From Gemmatimonadota bacterium (GTDB lineage: Bacteria > Gemmatimonadota > Gemmatimonadetes > Gemmatimonadales > GWC2-71-9), in NCBI GenBank assembly GCA_003222035.1, contig QHUS01000075.1, forward strand, positions 1 through 47,406: a DNA stretch of 47,406 bases, written 5' to 3'. Shown here piece after piece: positions 25,218-33,407 of the stretch (position 1 is its first letter; every line of letters begins with the position of its first letter). The translations under genes and the position numbers were made by a program. A model generated the notes under the pieces. That model made no database searches. It saw nothing but the letters and a program-made list of their open reading frames with translations, and was not told where the DNA came from.

Positions 25218-26017
25218 GCGGGCGCGCCGTGTACGGGATCGTGGCACGGGAGTTCCTGCGCTTCCTCCGGCAGCGGGGCCGGGTGCTCGCGAGCATCGGT
25301 CGGCCGTTCGTGTGGCTTCTGTTTGCCGGCGCCGGGTTCGCCACGGTGTTCGCCGGCCGGAATGAGATCGACTACCGCGTCTACATGGCGCCCGGCCTCC
25401 TCGGCATGGTCGTGATGTTCGGGTCGTTGCTCGCCGCGCTCTCGACCGTGACCGACCGCGAGGCCGGTGTGCTCCGCATGGTGCTCGTCGCCCCGATCCG
25501 GCGCAGCACGGTGGCGCTCGGCAAGACGCTGGGCGCGACGGCGCTCGGTACCACACAGGCCGTCGCGGTCGCCGCCCTGATGCTCCCCCTCGTCCACTTG
25601 CGGCCCACGCTCGGCGGGGCGGGGCTGGCGCTCGTCGCGATCGTACTCTCCGGCCTCGCCCTGGGAGCGCTCGGGCTGGTCCTCGCGGCGTCCATGCGAT
25701 CGATCGAGAACTTCGCGGGCGTGATGAACTTCGTGATCTTCCCGATGCTGTTTCTGTCCGGCGCGTTGTATCCCGTGCGCCACCTCGGGCCTGTGCTCCG
25801 CATCGCCGTGTTGGCGAACCCGCTCGCCTACGGCGTGGACCTGCTCAAGCACGCGCTGCTCGGTGCCTGGGCGAAAACGGGGTACGGTGGTGAGATGCCG
25901 GTGCTGCTGGACTGCGCGGCGCTGGCGTTGTTCGCGCTCGCGGGCCTCGCCGGCGCGGCGCCGCTCCTCGCCCGCGAAGGCGGCCTGGCCCGCGCGGCGT
26001 TCCGCGAGCGCGCTTAG
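25214..26017 (+). CDS. ABC-2 type transporter permease, coupled to the pqq operon
   Basis: 267 residues with about six membrane segments and the ABC-2 pattern: VAREFLRFLRQRGRVLASIG at the N-terminus, TDREAGVLRMVLVAPIRRS, ASMRSIENFAGVMNFVIFPM and LFLSGALYPV. It forms the membrane part of the exporter whose ATPase gene lies just upstream. It is the last gene of the pqq transcript. Its stop codon overlaps the stop of the convergent YIP1-like gene, leaving no room for a terminator. Confidence 0.88.
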   Translation: MSGRAVYGIVAREFLRFLRQRGRVLASIGRPFVWLLFAGAGFATVFAGRNEIDYRVYMAPGLLGMVVMFGSLLAALSTVTDREAGVLRMVLVAPIRRSTVALGKTLGATALGTTQAVAVAALMLPLVHLRPTLGGAGLALVAIVLSGLALGALGLVLAASMRSIENFAGVMNFVIFPMLFLSGALYPVRHLGPVLRIAVLANPLAYGVDLLKHALLGAWAKTGYGGEMPVLLDCAALALFALAGLAGAAPLLAREGGLARAAFRERA

Positions 26018-26766
26018 GCGGTGACCAGCTTCGTAATGATCGCCGTGATGACCAATACGATCAGCCCCGCGGCGATGCTCGTGAGCAGCGTATAGGCCGC
26101 GCTCTTGTCGCGCGGTGCCTTCATCACGGGGCCGAGTCCCGCGGCGAAGAGGCGCACGCTCCAGATCCCGAGCAGCATTCCGAGCGGCGCGATCCTCGGA
26201 AACAGCGCGAAAGCGCCGGCCAGCCAGTATGGTGTGGTCCCGTACGCCGCCACTTTCAGCGCCTGGACGCGGTTGCGCGATGCGCCGATCGAGCCCCCGA
26301 TCACGTCGATGGCCGCCGCCAGGCCGTACACGCCGAGCAGGTTGAGCGCGAACTCGAGCACGCCGGCCTGCACCGCGGTCCCCAGCTTGACGGGGAGGAC
26401 CCCGAACGTCAGCACGCTGCCCCGCTCGCCGTCGAACAGCAATGCGCCGAGCGTTGCCGCCACCGGGCCGATCGCCGCCATGGGGACGAGGAAACGCGTG
26501 TAAATCGGCCCCGGCGTCGTGAACTCGGCCGCGATCGTTGCCCACTCGTGCGCCGGATCCAGCAACAGGCGCTTCGCTCGCGCCAGCCACGCCGGGAGCT
26601 TGCGAGCGGGGCGGGGCTTGGAAGCGGGCGCCTTGACCGGGGGTCGCGGAGGCGGGCCGGCCTTGGGAGGCGCGGCGCCGCGCGGTGGAGTGGGCCCCCG
26701 CGGCGGAATGGGTCCCCGCGGTGGCGGGGCGCCGGGTGGGCGCGGGGGTGGGGGTGGAGTACGCAT
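26014..26766 (-). CDS. YIP1-family membrane protein with proline-rich N-terminus
   Basis: 250 residues from the ATG at 26764-26766. The first 55 residues are a proline/arginine-rich cytoplasmic tail (PPPRPPGAPPPRGPIPPRG). The rest has about five hydrophobic segments in the Yip1 pattern, RLLLDPAHEWATIAAEFTTP, IYTRFLVPMAAIGPVAATLG and LKVAAYGTTPYWLAGAF. Bacterial YIP1 proteins are of unknown function; eukaryotic relatives act in membrane traffic. It stands alone, convergent with the pqq transporter and divergent from the amidohydrolase operon across a spacer filled by an inverted-repeat element. Confidence 0.65.
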   Translation of the reverse strand: MRTPPPPPRPPGAPPPRGPIPPRGPTPPRGAAPPKAGPPPRPPVKAPASKPRPARKLPAWLARAKRLLLDPAHEWATIAAEFTTPGPIYTRFLVPMAAIGPVAATLGALLFDGERGSVLTFGVLPVKLGTAVQAGVLEFALNLLGVYGLAAAIDVIGGSIGASRNRVQALKVAAYGTTPYWLAGAFALFPRIAPLGMLLGIWSVRLFAAGLGPVMKAPRDKSAAYTLLTSIAAGLIVLVITAIITKLVTA

Positions 26767-26794
26767 GGTGTGAACAAAATAGGAAACTGCCGGT

Positions 26795-26906
26795 ACAGAC
26801 GCCAAGACGCATGACGCCAAGCGGTGGCAAGTCGCAAGATGCAAGGGCCCTCCGCCAGGCCACTGGCACCTCAAGACCGCTTGCCGCTTGGCGTCTTAGC
26901 GTCTGT
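26795..26906. repeat. Inverted-repeat element D (second type) in a divergent spacer
   Basis: ACAGACGCCAAGACGC (26795-26810) and the complement of 26891-26906 match at 15 of 16 positions. In another register GACGCCAAGCGG (26813-26824) pairs perfectly with 26884-26895. Repeated CAAG and GACGC words at 7-, 8-, 10- and 15-bp steps fill the arms. It occupies nearly the whole 157-bp spacer between the YIP1-like gene and the amidohydrolase operon, so promoters for both must overlap it. Confidence 0.8.
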
Positions 26907-26923
26907 CAACTCAGATTAGCCGC

Positions 26924-27723
26924 ATGCTCATTGACGTTCACGCCCACTTTTACCACGACCGCACGCCGCGCGCCGACTGGCGGGAGCGCAACGCCGGCCG
27001 ACTCGCGGCCGGGCGCAGGATCGGCGTCACGATTCACGTCGCATCGATCCTCGGGAGTTTTGGGCGGACATCGCCTACGTACTTTCCCTCCCCACCCGAC
27101 CTGGAATACGGCAACAGCGCTTTGCTCGCGCTGCAGCGCGAGCATCCCGACCTCATCCGCGGCTATGTCACGGTCAACCCGAACTACTCGTCCCACGCGC
27201 GGGCGGAAATCACCCGCTGCCTCGGGGCGGGGATGGTGGGGATCAAGTTGGCGGCGAGCCGGCGCGCGACCGACCCGTTGCTGGACCCGATCTGCGAGCT
27301 GGCGCGCGAGCGCGGGGTTCCGCTGCTGCACCACGTGTGGCAGCACCGCCGGCGTGATTGGCCGGGGCAGGAGGCATCGGACGGGGCGGAGCTCGCGGCG
27401 CTGGCCACGCGCCACCCGAGTGTGCGATTCATTCTGGCCCATATCGGTGGGGGCGGCGACTGGCAACACTCCCTGGCCGCGGTCCGAGGCACGCCCAACG
27501 TCTACGTGGATCTCTCGGGGAGCGGGGCGGACGGAGGGATGCTGGAGGCGTGCCTGGAAGCGGTCGGGGTGGAGCGCCTTCTGTGGGGACCGATCTCACG
27601 ATGGACACGGGTTGGGCCAAGCTGCGTTACCTCGAGGCCCTGCTCCCGCCGCCCGATCTCGAGCGCGTGAAGTGGAAGAACGCCGCTCGGGTATTCCCGC
27701 CCGGCGCGTTTCCCGCCGACTGA
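26924..27723 (+). pseudogene. Amidohydrolase (Amidohydro_2 type), single-base frameshift near the C-terminus
   Basis: The frame from the ATG at 26924 encodes a TIM-barrel metal hydrolase: IDVHAHFYHD (HxH metal site), YVTVNPNYSSHA, GIKLAAS, LLHHVWQH, FILAHIGGGGDW and VYVDLSGSGADGG. After GVERLLWG (27588) this frame loses all family likeness and stops at 27670. The +1 frame continues with TDLTMDTGWAKLRYLEALLP and ends NAARVFPPGAFPAD at 27723, the normal C-terminus with its catalytic Asp (GTD). One extra G in the four-G run 27585-27588 would restore the whole protein of about 266 residues. It is either a real frameshift or a homopolymer sequencing error. The stop overlaps the start of the next gene by one base, suggesting a functional operon and favouring the sequencing-error view. 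Confidence 0.8.
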
Positions 27724-28496
27724 TGCGGATCGACGTAAACTGCTTTCTCGGCGCGTACCCCTATCGACGGGTGCCCGGCACATCGCCGGAGGCGCTGCGG
27801 CGTACAATGGCGCGGGCCGGAATCGACGAAGCGTGGGTGAGCCATTTGCCTGGCTTGTTCTGGCGCGAGCCGATGGAAGGGAACGCCTGGCTGTACGAGA
27901 CGACGGCGCGCGAGCCGGGCTTCAGGCCCGTGCCCGCGGTGCACCCGGTTCTCTCGGGCTGGGAGGTGGCACTGCGCGAGGCCGCGGACCGTCACGCCCC
28001 GGCGGTACGGTGTGATCCGCTGTTCTTCGGGCTCGATCCCACGGGGACCGAGATGCGCGTCCTCGCGGCGGCGTGCGGCGCCGCGAAGGTTCCGTTGATG
28101 ATGGCCGTACGGCTCGAGGACGCACGGCAGCGCCATCCGAACGATCAGGTGCCCGAGCTGCCGGCGGCGGCGGTCCGTGCGTTGATCCGCAGCGACGGCG
28201 CCGTGCGGCTCGTGGTCACGCACGCCGACCGGGGGTTCATCGAGGAGGTGCATTTCGGCTCGACGCCCGACGAAGCGGCCCGTATCTGGTGGGACGTGAG
28301 CTGGATCTGGGGCCCGCCCGAAGATCATCTCGGAACCGTGCTCGACACGGTCGGCGTCGAGCGGTTCGTGTTCGGAACGGGACAGCCTCTCCGAATTCCC
28401 GAGGTGAGCGTCGCGAAGCTGGACCTGCTGGACCTGCCCCGCGATCGGCGCGAGGCGATCGAGTCGGGGAACGTGCGGCATGGCGTCACAAGCTAG
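27723..28496 (+). CDS. Amidohydrolase-like TIM-barrel protein
   Basis: 257 residues. It starts MRIDVNCFLGAYPYRRV, where relatives have HxH; here the pattern is DVNCFLG, so the first metal ligands are altered. SHLPGLFWREPMEGNAWLYE, FRPVPAVHPVLSGWE, VPLMMAVRLEDARQRHPN, LVVTHADRGFIEEV, WWDVSWIWGPPEDHL and VERFVFGTGQPL keep the Amidohydro_2 layout, with GTG in place of GTD. The changes suggest either a non-metal variant or a non-catalytic partner of the preceding amidohydrolase. It abuts that gene (TGATG) and overlaps the DapA-family gene by 17 bp. Confidence 0.7.
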   Translation: MRIDVNCFLGAYPYRRVPGTSPEALRRTMARAGIDEAWVSHLPGLFWREPMEGNAWLYETTAREPGFRPVPAVHPVLSGWEVALREAADRHAPAVRCDPLFFGLDPTGTEMRVLAAACGAAKVPLMMAVRLEDARQRHPNDQVPELPAAAVRALIRSDGAVRLVVTHADRGFIEEVHFGSTPDEAARIWWDVSWIWGPPEDHLGTVLDTVGVERFVFGTGQPLRIPEVSVAKLDLLDLPRDRREAIESGNVRHGVTS

Positions 28497-29403
28497 CTCC
28501 GGCCGGCCGCGCGGCGGTCCGGCGGTGCCTCGATTCGAGTGGGGCCTGATTCCCGCGGTCCCCGTCCCGTTCCGAGGCCGCGAGATCGCCGACGACGCGC
28601 TCCAGGCGTATGCTGGCTGGATGGCGGGGCATCAGGTGGCCGGAGTGGCCGTCTGGGCGCACACCGGGCGGGGCCCGCACCTCACGCGCGAGCAACGGCG
28701 TCGCGTGCTCGCCGCCTGGCGCGCCGCCCTGCCGCTGAGCCCTATCGTCGCGGGGGCGACCAGCGTCGAGATGGCCGTGGACGCGAAGGCGGGAGGCGCG
28801 AACGCGCTTCTCGCATTTCCGCGGGCGGACGACCCCGTCGCATACCACGAGGCGCTTGGCCGCGAGCTCCCCGTCATTGCGTTTCATCTCTACGAAGCGG
28901 CCGGCGGCGTCGCCTACGACAATCAGACCCTGCACGCCATTCTCGCACTCCCCGACGTGATCGGGATCAAGGTGGCGACGCTCGATTCCGTCGTGACCTT
29001 CCAGCGCATCGCGGGGCTGATGCGCGACCACCCTGGCAAGCTCCTGATCACCGGTGAAGATCGCTTCTTCGGCTACTCGCTCACCATGGGGGCTACAGCC
29101 GCCCTGATCGGCATGGGGGCCGCGTTGACCGACCTCCAGGTGGCGCTGATCGAATCGTTTCGTTCAGGGGACTTCCCGCGATTCGTTCGGCTCTCGGGTG
29201 TCTGCGATCGCTTCGCGGCCGCGGCGTTCGCGCCGCCAGTGGAGGGTTACGTTCGGCGGATGTTGTGGGCGCTGGCGGCGGAAGGAGTGATTCCGGGTGA
29301 CGCATGCGACGATCCGTGGGGGCCGTCGCTGCCCCCCGGCGAGCGCGAGGCCGTGGCCCGCGCGGTGCGCGAGGCGCGGAGTCCGCGACCCACCCCGCCG
29401 TGA
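28480..29403 (+). CDS. DapA/N-acetylneuraminate lyase family aldolase
   Basis: 307 residues. GLIPAVPVPFRGREIADDAL is the standard family N-terminus. The Schiff-base lysine is Lys164 in GIKVATLDS, and Tyr138 (FHLYEA) sits where the catalytic tyrosine is found. VWAHTGRGPHLTREQR replaces the usual GTTGE.P.L...E carboxylate-binding loop, so the substrate is probably not that of DapA itself. Members of this family cleave or join pyruvate to aldehydes, or dehydrate/deaminate sugar acids and hydroxyproline derivatives. Its place in a coupled operon with two amidohydrolases and a flavin oxidoreductase indicates catabolism. The C-terminus is acidic and proline-rich and looks normal. Confidence 0.8.
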   Translation: MASQASSGRPRGGPAVPRFEWGLIPAVPVPFRGREIADDALQAYAGWMAGHQVAGVAVWAHTGRGPHLTREQRRRVLAAWRAALPLSPIVAGATSVEMAVDAKAGGANALLAFPRADDPVAYHEALGRELPVIAFHLYEAAGGVAYDNQTLHAILALPDVIGIKVATLDSVVTFQRIAGLMRDHPGKLLITGEDRFFGYSLTMGATAALIGMGAALTDLQVALIESFRSGDFPRFVRLSGVCDRFAAAAFAPPVEGYVRRMLWALAAEGVIPGDACDDPWGPSLPPGEREAVARAVREARSPRPTPP

Positions 29404-30632
29404 GACGCATTCCGCGGCGACGTTTCCTCGCGTCCGCCGCCGCGGCGGGCACGGCGCACACCACGTTTCCCTGGCTGAAGGGCTGGATCCCGATGACCAA
29501 GCAACGGCACGTCGTCGTAGTCGGAGCTGGGGCGTTCGGCGGCTGGACCGCGCTTCATCTATTGCGTCGGGGCGCTCGCGTGACGCTCGTGGACGCCTGG
29601 GGACCCGGCAACTCACGCGCCAGCTCGGGGGGCGAGACGCGCGTGATCCGCGCGACCTATGGTCCGCGCGGCATTTACACACGCATGACCGTGCGAGCCC
29701 TCGCCCTGTGGAAGGAGAACGAGCGGCGCTGGCGCCGCAAACTGTACCATCCAATCGGCGTGCTGTGGCTGGTCGAAAGCGACGACAGCTACGAGAAGGC
29801 GGCGCTGCCATTGCTCAAGGATGCGGGGGTCATGTTCGAGGAGCTGTCGGGCCGCGAGACCGCGCGCCGCTATCCGCAGATCAACTGTGAGCGCGTGCGC
29901 TGGGCGATCTTCGAGAAAGACGGCGGCTACCTCACGGCCCGCAGCGCCTGCGCAGCCGTGCTCGACGGTTTCCTCGCGGAAGGGGGCGACTATCGCCAGC
30001 TCGCCATGGCGCCGGCGGAGCCCGCGGCCGGAGCGTTGCACGTCCTTGGGCTCTCCGACGGCTCGACGCTCGCCGCCGACGCCTTCGTCTTCGCCTGCGG
30101 GCCGTGGCTCGGGAAGCTGTTCCCGGACGTGATCGGCGATCGGGTGCGCCCGACGCGCCAGGAGGTGTTCTTCTTCGGCACACCCCCCGGCGACACGCGC
30201 TTTACGGAAGGAGCGCTGCCCGTGTGGGCGGACCACGGTGCGGGCTTCATCTACGGCATCCCCGGGAACGAGTGGCGTGGCTTCAAGATCGCGGACGACA
30301 CCCGGGGGCCGCCGTTCGATCCGACCGACGGCGAACGCATCCCGACACCGGAGACCCTGCGCGCCGCGCGCGACTACCTGGCGCTTCGGTTCCCCGGGTT
30401 GAAGAACGCCCCCCTCGTCGAGTCCCGCGTGTGCCAGTACGAGAACTCCCCCGACGAACACTTCATCATCGACCGCCATCCCGCGGCGGCGAATGCGTGG
30501 CTCGTCGGTGGGGGCTCGGGGCACGGCTTCAAGCACGGGCCGGCCGTGGGCGAGCTGGTCGCCGGGCTGGTGCTCGACGCGAATCCCCCGGCGCTCCCGC
30601 CCGAGTTTCGGCTCGCCCGTCTCGCGCCGTAG
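29400..30632 (+). CDS. Tat-exported FAD-dependent oxidoreductase (DAO family)
   Basis: 410 residues from the GTG at 29400 that overlaps the previous stop as GTGA. The N-terminus RRIPRRRFLASAAAAGTAH is a twin-arginine signal, so the enzyme would be folded with FAD before export. HVVVVGAGAFGGWTALHLLR is the FAD-binding beta-alpha-beta motif, SSGGETRVIRATYG and VRPTRQEVFFF follow, and WLVGGGSGHGFKHGPAVGE is the C-terminal FAD block. The pattern matches sarcosine oxidase/N-methyl-amino-acid oxidase and D-amino acid dehydrogenase relatives, which oxidise a C-N bond. Its substrate probably enters the same pathway as the DapA-like enzyme. Confidence 0.83.
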   Translation: MRRIPRRRFLASAAAAGTAHTTFPWLKGWIPMTKQRHVVVVGAGAFGGWTALHLLRRGARVTLVDAWGPGNSRASSGGETRVIRATYGPRGIYTRMTVRALALWKENERRWRRKLYHPIGVLWLVESDDSYEKAALPLLKDAGVMFEELSGRETARRYPQINCERVRWAIFEKDGGYLTARSACAAVLDGFLAEGGDYRQLAMAPAEPAAGALHVLGLSDGSTLAADAFVFACGPWLGKLFPDVIGDRVRPTRQEVFFFGTPPGDTRFTEGALPVWADHGAGFIYGIPGNEWRGFKIADDTRGPPFDPTDGERIPTPETLRAARDYLALRFPGLKNAPLVESRVCQYENSPDEHFIIDRHPAAANAWLVGGGSGHGFKHGPAVGELVAGLVLDANPPALPPEFRLARLAP

Positions 30633-30633
30633 C

Positions 30634-31800
30634 GTGCCGGAACAGCTCGAATGGGACTTCGAGCGGTTCAAGCGGGAGTGGCCGCGCGACCTTGCCGCCC
30701 ACGTGCGGGAGGCCTACCGAATCGACCTGACGGCGCGCTATCTGGGCGAGACCCTGCCCCATCCCATCGGCAAGGGCTCGGGCCAGCTGTCGCTCAGCGC
30801 CGGCCAGCTCGAGGATGATGCGTCGGCGGGGCTCGCGTTCGTCGTGCTCAAGACGCTGATCGCCGAGGACGAGACCGGCGCCCGGACCATGGCGGCGTGG
30901 GCGGTCCATGAGACCAAGATGAAGGTCGAAGCGCGGCGGGCGGCGGACGGTCGCGACGGCTGGACGGTGACGTGGAAGGGGCGGGGCTGGGACCGGTCGC
31001 TCGCCGACTACCTCGCGCTGGTGCGCGCCGGGCGGGACCTGACGCGGGCCGGTCGGCTGCTCGTCGTGCCGTCGGTGAAGTATCATCTCCCTCGCCTCGA
31101 CGAGGCCTTCCGCGACGCCGAGTATCGGCACACCACGGCGGCCCTGGCCGCGGCGTGGGGGGAGAAGGAGCCACCGCTGCTCCTGGAGAAGGATTTTTCG
31201 CCGACACTCGCGGGCGACCCGCTCGCCGACGATCGCGCCCAGATCCTGCGCTGGCTCGGAGAGGTGCCACACCGCATCCGAGCTGCATCGCCCCTGCCGG
31301 TCAAGGTGGCCGTGAAGCTCATGAACGCGCGGTTCGATGACACCTTCCAGGTCGAGATGATGCAGGCGACCCGCGATGCCGACGCCCTCGTGTGCTTCAA
31401 CCGGTTGTTCGACACGCAGCGCGATGTGGCGTATGGTGGATGGGATCTGAGCGATCGAAACCTGCGGGTCTTGAACTTCTACCGTCCCCTCCCGACCTCT
31501 ACCGACCGCTACCGACTTCTCGTCGGCACCGGCAATATCTGCTCCGGCCGCATGATCCTCGAGTACGCGAGCCGCGGCTGCGAGAGCGTTCAGCTCCACA
31601 CTTTCTTTCAGCTACCGCTCGCCGAGTATCCCGCCACATACGGCTCGCGCTCCCAGCGGGCCCTGCACGCGCTCGTCTTCCATCCGGAGCACGGCCTCAT
31701 CGCCGGGATGCGTGATCTCGAGGCGCGTGGGACGCTCGATCGGCGGAACGGAGAGCTGCATTTCCTCGACGTATCGAGCCATGCGCATCGCGCGAGTTGA
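30634..31800 (+). CDS. Dihydroorotate-dehydrogenase-like FMN TIM-barrel protein, function unknown
   Basis: 388 residues from the GTG at 30634, one base after the previous stop. GSGQLSLSAGQLEDDASAGL and FVVLKTLI resemble the start of dihydroorotate dehydrogenases. SPLPVKVAVKLMNARFDD is the strand with the FMN-contact lysines, and LLVGTGNICSGRMILEYASR with CESVQLHTFFQLPLA is the C-terminal FMN-phosphate region. The middle part (VHETKMKVEARRAADGRDGW, LLVVPSVKYHLPRLDEAF) is unlike pyrimidine enzymes. The operon has no pyrimidine genes, so another substrate is likely. The fold call is fairly safe and the reaction unknown. The gene overlaps the next by 20 bp. Confidence 0.6.
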   Translation: MPEQLEWDFERFKREWPRDLAAHVREAYRIDLTARYLGETLPHPIGKGSGQLSLSAGQLEDDASAGLAFVVLKTLIAEDETGARTMAAWAVHETKMKVEARRAADGRDGWTVTWKGRGWDRSLADYLALVRAGRDLTRAGRLLVVPSVKYHLPRLDEAFRDAEYRHTTAALAAAWGEKEPPLLLEKDFSPTLAGDPLADDRAQILRWLGEVPHRIRAASPLPVKVAVKLMNARFDDTFQVEMMQATRDADALVCFNRLFDTQRDVAYGGWDLSDRNLRVLNFYRPLPTSTDRYRLLVGTGNICSGRMILEYASRGCESVQLHTFFQLPLAEYPATYGSRSQRALHALVFHPEHGLIAGMRDLEARGTLDRRNGELHFLDVSSHAHRAS

Positions 31801-32911
31801 GCTGTACGCGCTCGAGCTCCCGTTCACGGAGCCCTTCATTATTTCGGGCGGCCGGATCGAGGCGCGACGTTCGGTCGTGGTCGTGTTGCACGACGACGAG
31901 GGTCACGTGGGTTACGGCGAGGCGGCGCCCGACGAGCTCCCGTTTTACTCGGAGGAGACGCTGGCGAGCGCGCGTCACCTCATCACGCACGTGCTTGCGC
32001 CCCGCGTCGCGGGCCGCGCGTTCGATTCACCGGAGATGGTGGACGCCGCGCTGCGCGAGAACGTGCGCGGGAATCCGTTCGCGCGGGCTGGAATCGAGAC
32101 CGCGGCGTGGGACTTGGAGGCGCACCGCCGGGGCACCGGGTTGGCGCAGCTCGTGGCCGAGCGCCTCGGCGTCGTTCCCGCGGCGAGGGTCGTGTGCGGC
32201 GTCGCGCTGGGCATCCCCGAGGACCGCCAGCCCGACACGCTCACCCGGCGGGTCGCGGACGCGTTGGGGCACGGGTACCAGCGCGTGAAGATCAAGGTCG
32301 CGCCCGGGTGGGATGCCGTCGCGGTCGCGGCCGCCCGAGCGGGGATGGTGGGGACCGACGTCCCGCTCACCGTGGATGCGAACGGCGCGTACGTGTGGCC
32401 CGAGCACGAGCGCGCGTTGCGCGCCCTCGACGACGCCGGACTCCTGTACATCGAGCAGCCGCTCGCTCCCGACGAGCTCGTCGGGCACGCGCGCCTGGCG
32501 CACGCACTGCAGACGCCGGTGTGCCTCGATGAAACGCTGCGCGACGCCGCTGCCGCCCGCCAGGTCGTCGCGCTGGACGGCCCGACCGTGTGGAACCTCA
32601 AGGTGCATCGCGTCGGTGGGCTCAGCGAAGCGTGTCGCATCGTCCGGGTGGCGGCTGAATGCGGCGCGCGCCTGTGGGCCGGCACCATGCCCGAATCGGG
32701 GATCGGCTCGCAGGCGGACATCGCCGTGGCCGCGCTGCCCGCCTGCGTGTACCCGTCGGACGTGGAGCCCAGCGCGCGCTGGTTCGGACGGAGCGCTGAC
32801 GTGATCAAGCTCACCATGAGCAAGGACGGCCACATCGCGGTCCCGGGCGTGTCGGTGGGCCGACTGCTGGACGCCGGGCGCTTCCGTTCGGTGACCCGCG
32901 GTTTACAATAA
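31781..32911 (+). CDS. Enolase-superfamily o-succinylbenzoate synthase / N-acylamino acid racemase
   Basis: 376 residues from the ATG at 31781. The catalytic set of the OSBS/NSAR family is complete: Lys170-x-Lys172 (YQRVKIKV), metal ligands Asp199 (VDANGAY), Glu225 (LYIEQPL) and Asp250 (CLDET), and Lys274 (WNLKVHRVGG). GTMPESGIGSQADIAVAALP is the C-terminal block. Such enzymes either make o-succinylbenzoate for menaquinone or racemise N-acylamino acids, and many do both. Evidence for menaquinone: the alternative complex III operon, which uses menaquinol in most organisms, follows nearby. Evidence for racemisation: it is coupled to an amidohydrolase/oxidoreductase operon and no other men gene is present. 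I favour the second. Confidence 0.82.
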   Translation: MRIARVELYALELPFTEPFIISGGRIEARRSVVVVLHDDEGHVGYGEAAPDELPFYSEETLASARHLITHVLAPRVAGRAFDSPEMVDAALRENVRGNPFARAGIETAAWDLEAHRRGTGLAQLVAERLGVVPAARVVCGVALGIPEDRQPDTLTRRVADALGHGYQRVKIKVAPGWDAVAVAAARAGMVGTDVPLTVDANGAYVWPEHERALRALDDAGLLYIEQPLAPDELVGHARLAHALQTPVCLDETLRDAAAARQVVALDGPTVWNLKVHRVGGLSEACRIVRVAAECGARLWAGTMPESGIGSQADIAVAALPACVYPSDVEPSARWFGRSADVIKLTMSKDGHIAVPGVSVGRLLDAGRFRSVTRGLQ

Positions 32912-32918
32912 AACGACT

Positions 32919-33389
32919 ATGATCCCGCTCGATCATCAGCCCACCGGCTACTGGGCGACCACCCTGTACACCACGCCGCGTACGCGGCCCAAGTCGGACG
33001 CGCCGCTCAAGGATCTGCCCCCGCGCGCGGCCCAGCGGTTCAAGCGGGCGCGGGAAGGCATCCGGGCGCTGCGGCACGTCACCGAGCAGGTGGTCTTCAT
33101 GGGCACCGCCTGGAAATGGGTCTGGATGTACGAGGTGGGGGGGCGCAAGCTCGGCTATCTCCACCCCATGGAGACCGCGCTCTCCGGAACGTTCATTCTC
33201 ACCGAAACCGAAGAGCGCGAGCTCGCCGCGACCGACGGCCTGCCGCGTGCGTCGCGCCAGGCGATTCGTGGCGGCCGCCTCGCCAGCGGCGTGCGGTGGT
33301 GCTGGATGGAATTCCCCGACCTCGAGACCGTCGACGCGTTCGTTGCAGTGATTCGCTTGAAGCATCAACTGCTCGCGCGACCCGATTGA
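32919..33389 (+). CDS. DUF3788-like protein
   Basis: 156 residues starting 7 bp after the racemase stop. WKWVWMYEVGGRKLGYLHPM, SGTFILTETEERELAATDGL, ASRQAIRGGRL and DLETVDAFVAVIRLKHQLL follow the DUF3788 pattern, a small cytoplasmic domain of unknown function. There is no signal peptide or membrane helix. It may share the upstream transcript but has no clear part in that pathway. Confidence 0.6.
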   Translation: MIPLDHQPTGYWATTLYTTPRTRPKSDAPLKDLPPRAAQRFKRAREGIRALRHVTEQVVFMGTAWKWVWMYEVGGRKLGYLHPMETALSGTFILTETEERELAATDGLPRASRQAIRGGRLASGVRWCWMEFPDLETVDAFVAVIRLKHQLLARPD

Positions 33390-33407
33390 CGCCGCCCTCG
33401 CCGGGGC

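Noticed and set aside
27585..27600. Programmed ribosomal frameshift in the amidohydrolase gene
   Set aside because: There is no slippery heptamer, no downstream stem and no reason for regulated frameshifting; a real indel or a base-call error is simpler.
31487..31530. CTACCGAC-type repeats inside the dihydroorotate-dehydrogenase-like gene
   Set aside because: Only two or three irregular copies at about 10-bp steps, not in the 7-bp register of the other arrays; too weak to call.
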